A stretch of DNA of 44,990 nt from a candidate division FCPU426 bacterium (GCA_003152075.1 PLZG01000055.1:1-44990), one strand, 5' to 3'. Counted from the stretch's first letter, positions 8,088-16,699 are shown. Translations and numbers: made by a program. Notes: generated by a model from the sequence alone, not told the origin.

Positions 8088-9209
8088 CTAAAAGGAATAG
8101 GTGATGGACAGGCCCAATCGGTTTGGCACCAGCGCCAAGGGCCCCGGCACGGTGCCGATCTTCAACTGGCCTTGAACATCCAGCTCCCAAGATTTCTCGA
8201 AGCCCCAGGAGGCTTTGGGCCAAAACAGGAATGGCCCTCCCTCGATTCCCTTCACCAAGGCCGGAGAAATTTTCCAGTCCCCGGGAAAAGTCTTTTCTAT
8301 CGAGGTATAAAAGTAGGTGGCGTTGACCGTACCGGCTGAAAAATCCCCTAAGACGCCTCCCGTCTCATCCCGATAAATCTCCACCGAATAGGCGATCCCC
8401 TGTCTCAGAGTGGAAACTCCCGCTACCCATTCGGCTCGGGCGGTTCCGTCGGGGAATAGCCAATCCACTCCTTCCACTCTCAATTGGAAATCAGGAAATG
8501 TTCCTGACAGCTCCACACCCATTCCGTTGCGTCCAAGCATGCTGACGAAGCTGGGCGTCACCGTGATACCAATGCCTTTGTTCACCAAACGCAAGACCCA
8601 TTCCCCGTTTCCCCCGTCCAATAAACGGCCCGCGCCTTCCAGGCTCAAATCGTCGAACAAAAAGAAAGTGGCGTCCAGGCCATCACTGGATTCGGGAGGG
8701 TCCTTCTGCCATTGCAAGGGTTGGATGGGAAAAAAATAATCCGTGGGTTTATAAAAATGGGAAGAGCCCCAGTTCGGCTTGAAAAGGCCGCCGGTGACAT
8801 CCAACCGTCCCGAGGTAAAATGAAGGCTCGCCTGGTAAAGCTCGAAGGAATAAAAGGGACCGTTGGAGTTGCTGATTTCTACCGGGATGAGGTTACCCAC
8901 TGGAAACTCAGGTTCTGGGGGAGGCGTGGTCGCGGTGGAGGCCTGCCATTTGGCGTCACCTTCCAAGGCCATGGTAAAGTTCGGCGCCACATCCAAATGA
9001 CTTTCCAATTCGAGGCGTGAAATTTGGTAAGCCGAAAGGTCTGTCCCGGGAGCCTGGAAGCTTCCTCCCTCAACTCTCAATTCGCCGGAAAATGCCTTTT
9101 CGTCCTCATCGGCCGCGCAAGGAATCCACGAAAAAAATATTGGGATTCCCACCCAAAACCAAAGTGAAATTAAAAAACATGCTGAGTGTTTTCTTTTAAT
9201 CGACTTCAT
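8088..9209 (-). CDS. Outer-membrane beta-barrel protein
   Basis: A 373-residue exported protein. A signal peptide (long hydrophobic FLISLWFWVGIPIFFSWIPCAA) is cleaved near CAA/DEDEK. The rest alternates hydrophobic and polar residues and is rich in aromatic and Gly residues, as in barrel strands. The final residues LGLSITYSF end in Phe, the usual barrel-assembly signal. The pattern FELYQASLHFTSGRLDVTGG resembles porin-like barrels of the 'outer membrane beta-barrel' hypothetical class. It overlaps the sirtuin gene by 14 bases and is followed 10 bases later by aroK. Substrate and role are unknown. Confidence 0.82.
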   Translation of the reverse strand: MKSIKRKHSACFLISLWFWVGIPIFFSWIPCAADEDEKAFSGELRVEGGSFQAPGTDLSAYQISRLELESHLDVAPNFTMALEGDAKWQASTATTPPPEPEFPVGNLIPVEISNSNGPFYSFELYQASLHFTSGRLDVTGGLFKPNWGSSHFYKPTDYFFPIQPLQWQKDPPESSDGLDATFFLFDDLSLEGAGRLLDGGNGEWVLRLVNKGIGITVTPSFVSMLGRNGMGVELSGTFPDFQLRVEGVDWLFPDGTARAEWVAGVSTLRQGIAYSVEIYRDETGGVLGDFSAGTVNATYFYTSIEKTFPGDWKISPALVKGIEGGPFLFWPKASWGFEKSWELDVQGQLKIGTVPGPLALVPNRLGLSITYSF

Positions 9210-9936
9210 TTTTTATTAGTTTCTCCCGCAGGGATTTTAACGCTTCTCCCGCCCCGGCGTGAATGGAAAGCGTGACTTGGCCTGAAAGGGGTGTTTCCTC
9301 TGGGTTAATCTCAATGACCAGCTTTCCCAACCTCATGGGTCCCTCAGGTAATGCGGCGGCGGGATAAACCAAAGCCGAAGTGCCGATTATCAAAAAAGCG
9401 TCGCAATTCCGGGCGGCTTTTTCGGCCTCAGCCCAGGGCTCGGGCGGAAGCCCTTCCCCAAACCATACTACCCCGGGCCGAAGAAGGGCCCCGCAATGGG
9501 GGCACTTAGGCGGCAAATTCACTAGTTCATGCCGGTCTTCCCACTCGCCACAGCCCCCCACGCACCGGACCATCCATATACTCCCATGCAGTTCAATGGG
9601 GTGGCGGCTCCCGGCCTTTTGGTGAAGCCGGTCCACGTTTTGGGTGACCAGCGTGACTTGGGGGAAAAATTCCTCCATCCAGGCCAGGATCTCATGCCCC
9701 GCATTAGGCTCGGCTAGGGCTAATTGCCTCCGCCTAGCTTCATACCATTCCCAAACAAATTTCGGGTCCTTAGCGAAAGACTCGGGGGTGGCCAACTTCA
9801 TGGGATCAACCTTCTCCCATTGGCCCCTAGCGCCGCGGAAAGTGGAAATGCCCGACTCGGCCGAGATTCCCGCGCCTGTCAACAAGACCACCTTCTCGTA
9901 CTTTTTAAGTTTTTGAATTATTTCATCCGGATACAA
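9196..9936 (-). CDS. cobB: NAD-dependent protein deacylase, sirtuin class III (CobB-like)
   Basis: A 246-residue sirtuin that removes acyl groups from lysine using NAD. It shows GAGISAESGIS, FRGARGQW, TQNVDRLHQKAG, the catalytic His in LHGS, a four-Cys zinc site (CVGGC...CPHC), the GTSALVYPAA loop and IEINPEETPL. The YEARRRQ motif matches the Tyr/Arg pair that lets CobB and SIRT5 bind succinyl or malonyl lysine, so desuccinylase activity is likely. The start is a TTG at 9936 with AGAGGAT just upstream. Its 3' end overlaps the barrel gene by 14 bases. Confidence 0.95.
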   Translation of the reverse strand: MYPDEIIQKLKKYEKVVLLTGAGISAESGISTFRGARGQWEKVDPMKLATPESFAKDPKFVWEWYEARRRQLALAEPNAGHEILAWMEEFFPQVTLVTQNVDRLHQKAGSRHPIELHGSIWMVRCVGGCGEWEDRHELVNLPPKCPHCGALLRPGVVWFGEGLPPEPWAEAEKAARNCDAFLIIGTSALVYPAAALPEGPMRLGKLVIEINPEETPLSGQVTLSIHAGAGEALKSLREKLIKNEVD

Positions 9937-9965
9937 GGAATCCTCTAATGGTTTTGAGATTTAGA

Positions 9966-9990
9966 TAATTAAAAAGCGAAGCTTTTCTCC
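9966..9990 (-). terminator. Weak hairpin between the propeller-like and sirtuin genes
   Basis: On the minus strand AAAAGC, loop TTC, GCTTTT is followed by TTAATT. The stem is short and AT-rich, so termination would be weak. Confidence 0.3.
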
Positions 9991-10017
9991 CTAATTCAAA
10001 ATTCATAATTTCTTTTC

Positions 10018-11010
10018 TTATTTGTGGCTATAGGTGGTTAAATCCGGCACCACTTTGTGAAAAGGCGGGTAGCCACCTTTATCGGTGTGCTCGCTCCAAT
10101 CCACCACCTTGCCTGTTTCCGCGTTCAAAAGATAAATGACATCCCGGGCTCCCGGCCCCCCCGGCCAGTGGACGGAGGCCATGATCAATCTCTTGCCGTT
10201 TTTCTTGTAAATGAAAAGCCCGATATCCTGAAAAGAGGAGCTTGGCGCGAAAGGCAGGTGGGTTTTCCAAACTTGTTTTTTACCCGGGTCGAAACAAATA
10301 ATAAGGCCATCCGCCCCCTCGGCAACGTAGGTTTGTCCCCAGGGACCCCTGACGGCGTCGCGCACGTCCTTAAGCCCGTCCTCCTTTCCGATGGACCACA
10401 CCACCTTGTCTTCCTGATAAAAAATTTCCTCAACCGTCGAGTCTTCGAGAACCGCCAAAAAATGGTTGCTGTCGGGGCAAACCCGGGCCGAAATCGGGGG
10501 TGAGGGAAGCTTGAACTCCCAGCGGATCTTGACTCCCTTGGATTTTCCCTCGGCCAGGAACAACCTTTGTTTCAAGGCGTCAGCGGCAAGGATGAGGTCC
10601 GGATCTCCGGTCTCGTTCCAGTCCACTCCAACCGCGCTTTGGATGGAAAGGGTGCCTAGCTCGCTCCAATCCCAAAGAATTTGGCCGCCTTTCCAAACCC
10701 TTCGAAGCAAAAGGACGTTTTTGGATCCCCCCGCCACTAGGTAATGGCCTGAGGGTTGGGGTTGAATATCCAAGGGGGGGCCGTCGAGAGTGTAATCCCA
10801 GTCCAGTTTTCCATGGGAATTCACATGGGCCAAAGCAGGGCGTTTTTTCTCGCAGATCAGAAGGGCCGGAAGGGGAAACTTGGCTTTGGGCTTCGGTGTT
10901 TGACTGTGGCCCATTCCCGGTAAAAAAAGGATTACCCCGAAAAGAATGAGGGTTCGCCGAAAAAGCCGTGGCTGCCAGCTGTCAACTGTCGACTGCCGAC
11001 TGTTGTTCAC
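10018..11010 (-). CDS. Secreted beta-propeller (PQQ/WD-like) protein
   Basis: About 330 residues. The GTG at 11010 overlaps the upstream stop as GTGA and is the most economical start; the open frame extends further upstream inside the previous gene. The n-region (NNSRQSTVDSWQP) is encoded by a heptanucleotide repeat array, followed by a signal peptide LFRRTLILFGVILFLPGMGHSQ. The mature part has repeated blades with Trp/Asp-Gly spacing, such as HGKLDWDYTLDGPP, GGQILWDW, KKQVWKTHLP and AETGKVVDWSEH, typical of PQQ-like or arylsulfotransferase-like propellers. No catalytic residues were identified. It is coupled to the cyclic-nucleotide-binding and AAA genes upstream. Confidence 0.75.
   Translation of the reverse strand: MNNSRQSTVDSWQPRLFRRTLILFGVILFLPGMGHSQTPKPKAKFPLPALLICEKKRPALAHVNSHGKLDWDYTLDGPPLDIQPQPSGHYLVAGGSKNVLLLRRVWKGGQILWDWSELGTLSIQSAVGVDWNETGDPDLILAADALKQRLFLAEGKSKGVKIRWEFKLPSPPISARVCPDSNHFLAVLEDSTVEEIFYQEDKVVWSIGKEDGLKDVRDAVRGPWGQTYVAEGADGLIICFDPGKKQVWKTHLPFAPSSSFQDIGLFIYKKNGKRLIMASVHWPGGPGARDVIYLLNAETGKVVDWSEHTDKGGYPPFHKVVPDLTTYSHK
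10972..11006. repeat. Heptanucleotide tandem repeat (consensus CTGTCGA)
   Basis: Five imperfect 7-base units read CTGCCAG, CTGTCAA, CTGTCGA, CTGCCGA, CTGTTGT. The array starts just inside the coding region of the propeller-like gene and abuts the stop codon of the cyclic-nucleotide-binding gene. A related array is at 29242-29276. Confidence 0.85.
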
Positions 11011-11483
11011 GTGCACCAAAACCGGATGATCTCGAAGCTCCGATTGACGGCCCGAATACGCGAGCAAAGCGTTACCACCAATAGGTCCTGAATTCGAAGG
11101 GCGGTGGCTGGCTGTTCCCTTTCCAGTTTTTCATAGTCGTCTTGGGCGAGGTGATAAAGGACCGAGTTTTCCTCCGCGATGGCGTCCGCGGAGCGCGGCG
11201 CCCCATCCACGAGCGCCATCTCGCCGAAAATGTTTCCCGCGGTGAGAACAGTCAAAAGATGCTCCTGGGGTGTCTTCTTTCCCTCTGGGACAACTTGCTT
11301 GCTGATCTTTATTTTCCCTGAACGGATGAAATAAAAACCGTTCCCCGGGTCGTTGTCCTTGAAAATAAAATCACCCATTTTTGCGGAGGACTCCTGGAGG
11401 ACTTCGGAAAGAAGCTTCCAATCTGCTTCCTTGAAGGCTCGGTAGGGCGCCGCGTCCTTGAAAACCGTCAAATCAACGGGCAT
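11007..11483 (-). CDS. Cyclic-nucleotide-binding domain protein
   Basis: A 158-residue stand-alone cNMP-binding domain. The cupin-like core shows GDFIFKDNDPGNGFYFIRSGKIKISK, then the phosphate-binding cassette FGEMALVDGAPRSADAIAEE, where GEMALV and the Arg in PRSA are the usual cyclic-nucleotide contacts, followed by a C-terminal helix. There is no DNA-binding helix-turn-helix, so it is not a CRP-type regulator on its own. The ATG at 11483 shares one base with the TAA of the upstream AAA gene (TAATG), behind AAGGG; its own stop overlaps the downstream GTG. It is likely the sensor part of a three-gene unit; the ligand (cAMP, cGMP or none) is unknown. Confidence 0.9.
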   Translation of the reverse strand: MPVDLTVFKDAAPYRAFKEADWKLLSEVLQESSAKMGDFIFKDNDPGNGFYFIRSGKIKISKQVVPEGKKTPQEHLLTVLTAGNIFGEMALVDGAPRSADAIAEENSVLYHLAQDDYEKLEREQPATALRIQDLLVVTLCSRIRAVNRSFEIIRFWCT

Positions 11484-12868
11484 TAAAATTTCCCTTTTAA
11501 ATCGTTGATGAATTGCCGGGCGGTGCGGCCTGAACGGACATTGTTGGACTTTTCCCACCGGAGGGCCCGGACATGCAATTCCTGGGCGGGCATCCGGATT
11601 CCTTCATGCTTGGCCCAACTCTCTACTATCTTAAGATAAGTGTCCTGGTCCGGCGTGTAAAAAGAAACCACCAGCCCGAAGCGGTCGGAAAGGGAAAGTT
11701 TTTCCTCCACCGTGTCCTGGCCGTGGACTTCCCCGTCCTGATGGATCCCCCCTACCCTCTCGGCAAAAAACTCCTTGATTAAATGCCTCCGGTTGGAGGT
11801 TGCGATCAGGATGACATTCGAGGGCGTTGCTTCCACCGTCCCCTCCAAAAGAGCCTTCAATCCCTTATAAGAGGTTTCGTTCTCCTCGAAGGACAGATCG
11901 TCCACGAAAAGGATGAACCTTTCCCGGCGGCCCCTCAAAGGTTTCAGAATTTCAGGATAATCCTTTAATTGATCCGGATGCACTTCCACCACCCTCAACC
12001 CCTTGTCCCCATAAGCGTTTAAAAGCGCCTTCACATGGGAAGACTTACCCGTCCCCCTTTCCCCATAGAGAAGGACGTTGTTGGCGGGTTTGCCCGCGAC
12101 AAAGCCTTCAATATTCTCAATAAGAGGCTGGCGGATCTCATCGTAGCCCACCAGGTTTTCCAGCCGGACCGGGTCTATCGCTTGAATCCCTTCCAAATTC
12201 CCCAAACCTTCCGGGGAGTTCGCCCAACGGAAAGCCCGGCTGCTTCCGAACAGCCCAAATCCATTTTGGTAAAAATAATTCCCGATTTCGGAAACCAACT
12301 GAGTGTCATTGATCCTGTCCGAAAGTATTTTTTTCTTCATTCCCGCCCGGGCTGGCGTGGTTTTGGAGGCTTCCAATTGAGCGTTTTCTTCCAAAGAAGG
12401 TAAGGCCGACCCTTTGACCGAACCCAGGGCCTTTTTCACTTCTCCCTCCCAATCGGTTTTCAGGATGCTTCGAAAGACCGCCAATTCCCTCTGGTAAGCC
12501 TTTTGAAGGGAGAAGCTAATTTGAGGGAGGGGGACCAACTCCGCCTTGCGGTGAAAGGGATTGGGGTCTTCCAAAAGGCGCTCCAACCAATAGTCCTGCA
12601 GGTCATTGCCCACGATCACCGAACCTGGAGTTTTAGGGGCTTCCATCACCTCCCGCCAGAGCTGTCCATAGCGCTTTTGGCCCTTTGAGGCTTCCATCTC
12701 CCCATCCTTGAAAAGCCATTTCAAGAGGCGCACAAAAGCCTCCCCTACGGGATCCAAGAAGAATTGCGAGAAAAGAACCAGAGATTCCATGGATTCCAAG
12801 GTCCGCGCCGCGGCCTGAAATGGTTCACTTGATTTCTTTTTGTTATTTTGAGTTTTCGATTTTTTCAT
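11483..12868 (-). CDS. DUF815-type AAA ATPase
   Basis: A 461-residue cytosolic ATPase. The N-terminal ~190 residues are variable and helical. Residues ~235-461 form the DUF815 domain: LVGYDEIRQPLIENIEGF, Walker A GERGTGKSS, Walker B FILFVDDLSFE, sensor region NVILIATSNRRHL, SLSDRFGLVVSFYTP with an arginine-finger-like Arg, and a C-terminal SGRTARQFINDL sensor-2-like helix. The function of this family is not established; it is widespread and often annotated only as an ATP-binding protein. It heads a translationally coupled unit with the cNMP-binding and propeller-like genes. The start is an ATG at 12868 after GGGGA. Confidence 0.92.
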   Translation of the reverse strand: MKKSKTQNNKKKSSEPFQAAARTLESMESLVLFSQFFLDPVGEAFVRLLKWLFKDGEMEASKGQKRYGQLWREVMEAPKTPGSVIVGNDLQDYWLERLLEDPNPFHRKAELVPLPQISFSLQKAYQRELAVFRSILKTDWEGEVKKALGSVKGSALPSLEENAQLEASKTTPARAGMKKKILSDRINDTQLVSEIGNYFYQNGFGLFGSSRAFRWANSPEGLGNLEGIQAIDPVRLENLVGYDEIRQPLIENIEGFVAGKPANNVLLYGERGTGKSSHVKALLNAYGDKGLRVVEVHPDQLKDYPEILKPLRGRRERFILFVDDLSFEENETSYKGLKALLEGTVEATPSNVILIATSNRRHLIKEFFAERVGGIHQDGEVHGQDTVEEKLSLSDRFGLVVSFYTPDQDTYLKIVESWAKHEGIRMPAQELHVRALRWEKSNNVRSGRTARQFINDLKGKF

Positions 12869-12973
12869 TCGTTCCCCGTGAAAAAGAAGTTTATTTTACG
12901 TCTTTTCCGTCCCATTCCCCACCTGTTTTTCCCGACAAAGGGTGCCTACAATAAGCGTTGAAAGAAGGTTGTG

Positions 12974-14128
12974 ATGTCTCCCACCCTTACCCTTGAACAA
13001 TTGCTTACCAAACGCACCGTCGAAGGCGTTCTCTTCGAAAAGCTCCCGGATCACCGGGTGAAATGTTACGCCTGCGCCCACCGTTGCCTGATTCCCGAGG
13101 GTAAAAAAGGAATCTGCAAGGTCCGTTATAACGAGGGGGGATTGCTCCAGGTGCCTCGCGATTACGCGGGGGCTCTCCAGGTAGATCCCATCGAGAAGAA
13201 ACCTTTTTTTCACGCCCTTCCCGGCACCCGAGCCTTCTCATTCGGCATGTTGGGTTGTGATTACCACTGCCGCTATTGCCAGAACTGGATCACCAGCCAG
13301 GCACTGAACGACCCCGCCTCCGAGGAAGCGGGGGCGCGGCCCCAGGATGTGACGGCTTCCGAGCTGGTCAAGATGGCCCTTCAAAATAAATGCCAGACCA
13401 TCACCTCCACGTATAACGAACCGCTGATCACCAGCGAATGGGCCGTGGAAATTTTCAAGGAAGCCCGCCAAAAAGGATTGCTGACCTCCTATGTCTCCAA
13501 TGGCAATGCCACAAAGGAAGTTCTCGAATTCATTCGCCCCTGGGTGGATCTTTACAAAGTTGATTTGAAGGGCTTCAACGACAAACACTACCGGCAGACC
13601 ATGGGAGGGACCCTAAAGCCGGTGCTCGAAACTGTCGAGCGGTTGAAAACCATGGGCTTCTGGCTGGAAATCGTGACCCTAGTGATCCCCGGTTTTAACG
13701 ACAGCGAGGAGGAACTGCGGGGGATCGCCAAGTTCATCGCTTCGGTCGACCGGGATATCCCCTGGCATGTCACCGCTTTTCATTCGGATTACAAGATGAT
13801 GGACACTCCCGACACCGAATCCGAACAATTGAACCGGGGTTTCCAAATCGGCAAGGAAGCGGGGTTGCGATATGTTTATTCGGGCAATCGGCCCGGTGAG
13901 GTCGGAACCACTGAGAATACCTACTGTCCTTCTTGCAACGAGCTTTTGATTGAACGCTACGGTTTTCAAGTGATGCGGAACGTTTTAGGTTCCAACGGCA
14001 AATGCCCCAAGTGCTCCACAACCATTCCCGGGGTCTGGAAAATCCCATCCCGTGAAACCAACCGGGTGACCATCGTGGAGAAAACACTCAAGGCGGAAGA
14101 AGCCCTTTCCCAACTTCAAAAATCATAA
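12974..14128 (+). CDS. amrS: AmmeMemoRadiSam-type radical SAM enzyme (AmrS)
   Basis: A 384-residue radical SAM protein related to pyruvate formate-lyase activating enzyme. The cluster motif is C95-DYH-C99-RY-C102. An N-terminal Cys set (CYACAHRCLIPEGKKGICKVR) and a C-terminal zinc-ribbon-like pair (CPSC...CPKC) are family features. TYNEPLITSEWAVE and YKVDLKGFNDKHYR match the family core. The start is the ATG at 12974 with GAAGG upstream; the GTG just before it is less well placed. The usual partners AMMECR1 and MEMO1 are not adjacent. The biochemical role of the family is unsettled. Confidence 0.93.
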   Translation: MSPTLTLEQLLTKRTVEGVLFEKLPDHRVKCYACAHRCLIPEGKKGICKVRYNEGGLLQVPRDYAGALQVDPIEKKPFFHALPGTRAFSFGMLGCDYHCRYCQNWITSQALNDPASEEAGARPQDVTASELVKMALQNKCQTITSTYNEPLITSEWAVEIFKEARQKGLLTSYVSNGNATKEVLEFIRPWVDLYKVDLKGFNDKHYRQTMGGTLKPVLETVERLKTMGFWLEIVTLVIPGFNDSEEELRGIAKFIASVDRDIPWHVTAFHSDYKMMDTPDTESEQLNRGFQIGKEAGLRYVYSGNRPGEVGTTENTYCPSCNELLIERYGFQVMRNVLGSNGKCPKCSTTIPGVWKIPSRETNRVTIVEKTLKAEEALSQLQKS

Positions 14129-14182
14129 AAAAAAGAATAAGATAGCCGCCGCCTCACGAACCCTTTTTCCGAAGGATTTCCT

Positions 14183-14878
14183 TTGTTCATCACTTTTGTG
14201 GAAGACACCCCCGCGTCTAAGAAAATCCCTTGGGCCAACACGGCCATGATCATTCTGAACGTGGTCATCGCCTTCAATACCCTGGGTCGTCCGGATTTTC
14301 CTTCCATTCTAGGCCAATATGGGTTTATTCCCGCCAGGCATTTGGGGCTGAATGTCTTGACCGCTCCCTTCCTGCACAGTAGCTGGACCCAGCTGGTGGC
14401 CAACATGACCTTCCTTTTCATGTTCGGCAAGGGGATGGAGCAAAGCTTTGGAAAGTCCAGATACCTGATGGCTTATTTCCTTTGCGCCTGGGCTGGGGAG
14501 TGGGCCCATTGGTATTACCACCCCCATAGCACCCTGGCCCTCATTGGCGCTTCCCGGGTCGTGACCGGCCTGGGGATCATTTACCTTTTGCTCTTTCCCT
14601 GGGGCAGGATGAAATGGATCATGTCCTTTTTCGGGGCCCCCCTCTTGGAGTTCCCCTCCCGGACTGCCTACGTGATGGGGCTTTGGGCGGCGGTTCAGGC
14701 GGCCCTGGCCTTCCTACCCTGGGCCAGGTTGGCCGCCACGATCAAAGCCTTCTCCAAGCTGGGCGGGACGGTTTTTACTGTCAACCCAACGGCTGGCACG
14801 GCCTGGGATGCCCACCTGGCGGCTCTAATCATGGGTTCAATTCTGTTCCTCATCATGCCCAAGAAAAAGAAAGCCTAA
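14183..14878 (+). CDS. Rhomboid-family membrane protein with an altered GxSG motif
   Basis: A 231-residue six-helix rhomboid-like protein. Family marks: N-terminal IPWANTAMIILNVVIAF, GFIPARH, the L1-loop/TM2 element FLHSSWTQLVANMTFLFMFG with the conserved His/Asn, the serine region LIGASRVVTGLG, and a C-terminal His in WDAHLAALIMG. The catalytic Ser motif is GASR, not GASG, so activity is uncertain; it may be a pseudoprotease. It begins at a TTG (14183) behind GAAGGA and ends 3 bases before a second rhomboid gene, so the two are likely expressed together. Confidence 0.85.
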   Translation: MFITFVEDTPASKKIPWANTAMIILNVVIAFNTLGRPDFPSILGQYGFIPARHLGLNVLTAPFLHSSWTQLVANMTFLFMFGKGMEQSFGKSRYLMAYFLCAWAGEWAHWYYHPHSTLALIGASRVVTGLGIIYLLLFPWGRMKWIMSFFGAPLLEFPSRTAYVMGLWAAVQAALAFLPWARLAATIKAFSKLGGTVFTVNPTAGTAWDAHLAALIMGSILFLIMPKKKKA

Positions 14879-14881
14879 GCC

Positions 14882-15526
14882 ATGTTCTTCGTTCTCCCCT
14901 TCGAAGAGGGAAATCCTCCCAAAAAAATCCCCTTCATGAACATCCTTCTCATCGGCTTGAATATCTACGTCTTCTTTAAAACAGCCATGCGGGTCAACTT
15001 CGAGCAAATTGTCCTTCACAACGGATTTATCCCGGCCCACCCTCATTTACAAGACGTGGTGGTTTCCATGTTTTTGCACGCGGGGCTACTCCACTTAATT
15101 GGCAATATGTACTTCCTTTATGTCTTCGGGGACAAGGTGGAGGAAAAATTAGGGGGGATGACTTACCTTTGCGCTTATTTCGCAAGCGGCTTCGGGGCCG
15201 CCTATCTGCAATATTCGGTGGACCCCCACTCCATGCTTCCCATGATCGGCGCCTCGGGCGCTATTTCGGGGATTTGCGCCCTCTATATGCTGAGTTTCCC
15301 CTGGCAAAAAATGCGCCTGCAATTTTTCTTTATTATTTTCCCCATTTTTTCCATCGGGGCCCGGGCTTTATTCGTGGTGGGTTTCTGGTTTCTGGAACAG
15401 TACTTCATGGCTTCCCTATCGCCGGTGCATATGGGAGGGGTGGCCTTCTGGGCTCATGTGGGCGGCTTCCTGACAGGAATCGCGATGTTTCCTTTTATTT
15501 ATTCGAGTAAGAAAAGAGCCGCCTAA
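14882..15526 (+). CDS. Rhomboid family intramembrane serine protease
   Basis: A 214-residue protein with the canonical rhomboid elements: IPFMNILLIGLNIYVFF first helix, NGFIPAHPHLQD, MFLHAGLLHLIGNMYFLYVFG (His and Asn stabilising the oxyanion), the catalytic serine motif MIGASGAISGICALYML, and the catalytic His in FWAHVGGFLTG. The catalytic Ser/His dyad is intact, so this one should cleave transmembrane substrates. It follows the altered rhomboid after 3 bases. The last residues are basic (SSKKRAA). Confidence 0.94.
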   Translation: MFFVLPFEEGNPPKKIPFMNILLIGLNIYVFFKTAMRVNFEQIVLHNGFIPAHPHLQDVVVSMFLHAGLLHLIGNMYFLYVFGDKVEEKLGGMTYLCAYFASGFGAAYLQYSVDPHSMLPMIGASGAISGICALYMLSFPWQKMRLQFFFIIFPIFSIGARALFVVGFWFLEQYFMASLSPVHMGGVAFWAHVGGFLTGIAMFPFIYSSKKRAA

Positions 15527-15628
15527 GGCGGGCCGATTCATGGAAGCGCTTTCCTGGAATGGCCGCTTGTTATTCCTTCCTTTCCCACCTAGCATTTCAC
15601 TTTCAAAACCAAACCGGAGGAAACCACT

Positions 15629-16681
15629 ATGCTGTCCGCCAAAGCCTACGCCGCCCATAAAGCCAAGGAAGCCTTGAAGCCCTTCACCTTCGATCGCCGG
15701 GACCCCGGACCCTACGATGTGGTCATCGACATTCTTTTTTGCGGTGTCTGCCACTCCGACCTGCACCAGGTCCGGGACGAATGGGGTTTTGACAACGCCT
15801 ATCCCATGGTGCCAGGCCACGAGATTGTGGGTCGGGTGGAGGCCGTGGGATCCTCAGTGAAAAAATTCAAGGCGGGTGACATGGCGGGGGTCGGCGTATT
15901 GGTGGACACCTGCCGGACTTGCGGGTCCTGCCAGGAAGGCCTGGAACAGTATTGCGAAGGGGTCATTATCTGGACCTACGGCGGGGTGGAGAAACAAACG
16001 GGCAAGCCCACTTACGGCGGCTATTCCACCAAGATCGTGGTGGATGAGAACTATACCTTAAAAATTTCCCCCAAGCTTAAACCCCAAGAGGCGGCTCCGC
16101 TTTTATGCGCCGGGATTACCACTTACTCCCCCTTGAAACATTGGGGCGCGGGGCCCGGCAAGAAGGTGGGCATCCTGGGCCTGGGCGGGTTGGGCCACAT
16201 GGGCGTCAAGTTGGCCGCGGCCTTGGGGACTGAAGTGACGGTGTTAAGCTCCTCCTCCAAGAAAAAGGAGGATGCCCAGCGCCTGTGGGCCCATAAGTTC
16301 GCCGACATGTCGGACCCGAAAAGCTTCCAGGAATACGCGGGATACTTCCACCTGATCATCGACACCGTTTCAGCCCAGCACGACTTCACCAAGTACATGG
16401 ACCTTTTGAAACGGGACGGGACCTTGGTCCTAGTGGGCCTTCCCGCCACGCCCCCCTCTATCGTTCCCTTCGCCTTGACCGGCAGGCGCCGAGCCATCGC
16501 GGGCTCCCAGGTCGGCGGCATCAAGGAAACCCAGGAGATGCTCGATTTCTGCGCGGAAAAAGGTTTCGGAGCCGACGTGGAAGTCATCCCTATGGGGAAG
16601 GTTAACGAGGCTTTTGAGCGGATGCTGAAAAACGACGTGCGTTACAGGTTCGTGATTGACATGGCGAGCTTGAAGGGCTGA
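15629..16681 (+). CDS. Zinc-dependent NADP(H) alcohol dehydrogenase, cinnamyl/YahK type
   Basis: A 350-residue medium-chain dehydrogenase/reductase interconverting aldehydes and alcohols. Catalytic zinc ligands are in CGVCHSD and GHEIVGRVE; the structural zinc Cys set is CRTCGSCQEGLEQYC. The Rossmann motif is GLGGLGHMGVK, followed by LSSSSKKKEDA, where the Ser/Lys run after the second strand indicates NADP preference. The overall sequence fits the NAD(P)-dependent cinnamyl-alcohol-dehydrogenase-like group (YahK/AdhA). The ATG is well placed behind GGAGG. Alone between the rhomboid pair and a convergent aldo/keto reductase; the natural substrate is not evident. Confidence 0.94.
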   Translation: MLSAKAYAAHKAKEALKPFTFDRRDPGPYDVVIDILFCGVCHSDLHQVRDEWGFDNAYPMVPGHEIVGRVEAVGSSVKKFKAGDMAGVGVLVDTCRTCGSCQEGLEQYCEGVIIWTYGGVEKQTGKPTYGGYSTKIVVDENYTLKISPKLKPQEAAPLLCAGITTYSPLKHWGAGPGKKVGILGLGGLGHMGVKLAAALGTEVTVLSSSSKKKEDAQRLWAHKFADMSDPKSFQEYAGYFHLIIDTVSAQHDFTKYMDLLKRDGTLVLVGLPATPPSIVPFALTGRRRAIAGSQVGGIKETQEMLDFCAEKGFGADVEVIPMGKVNEAFERMLKNDVRYRFVIDMASLKG

Positions 16682-16699
16682 ATGGGTTAAAAATTTTTT

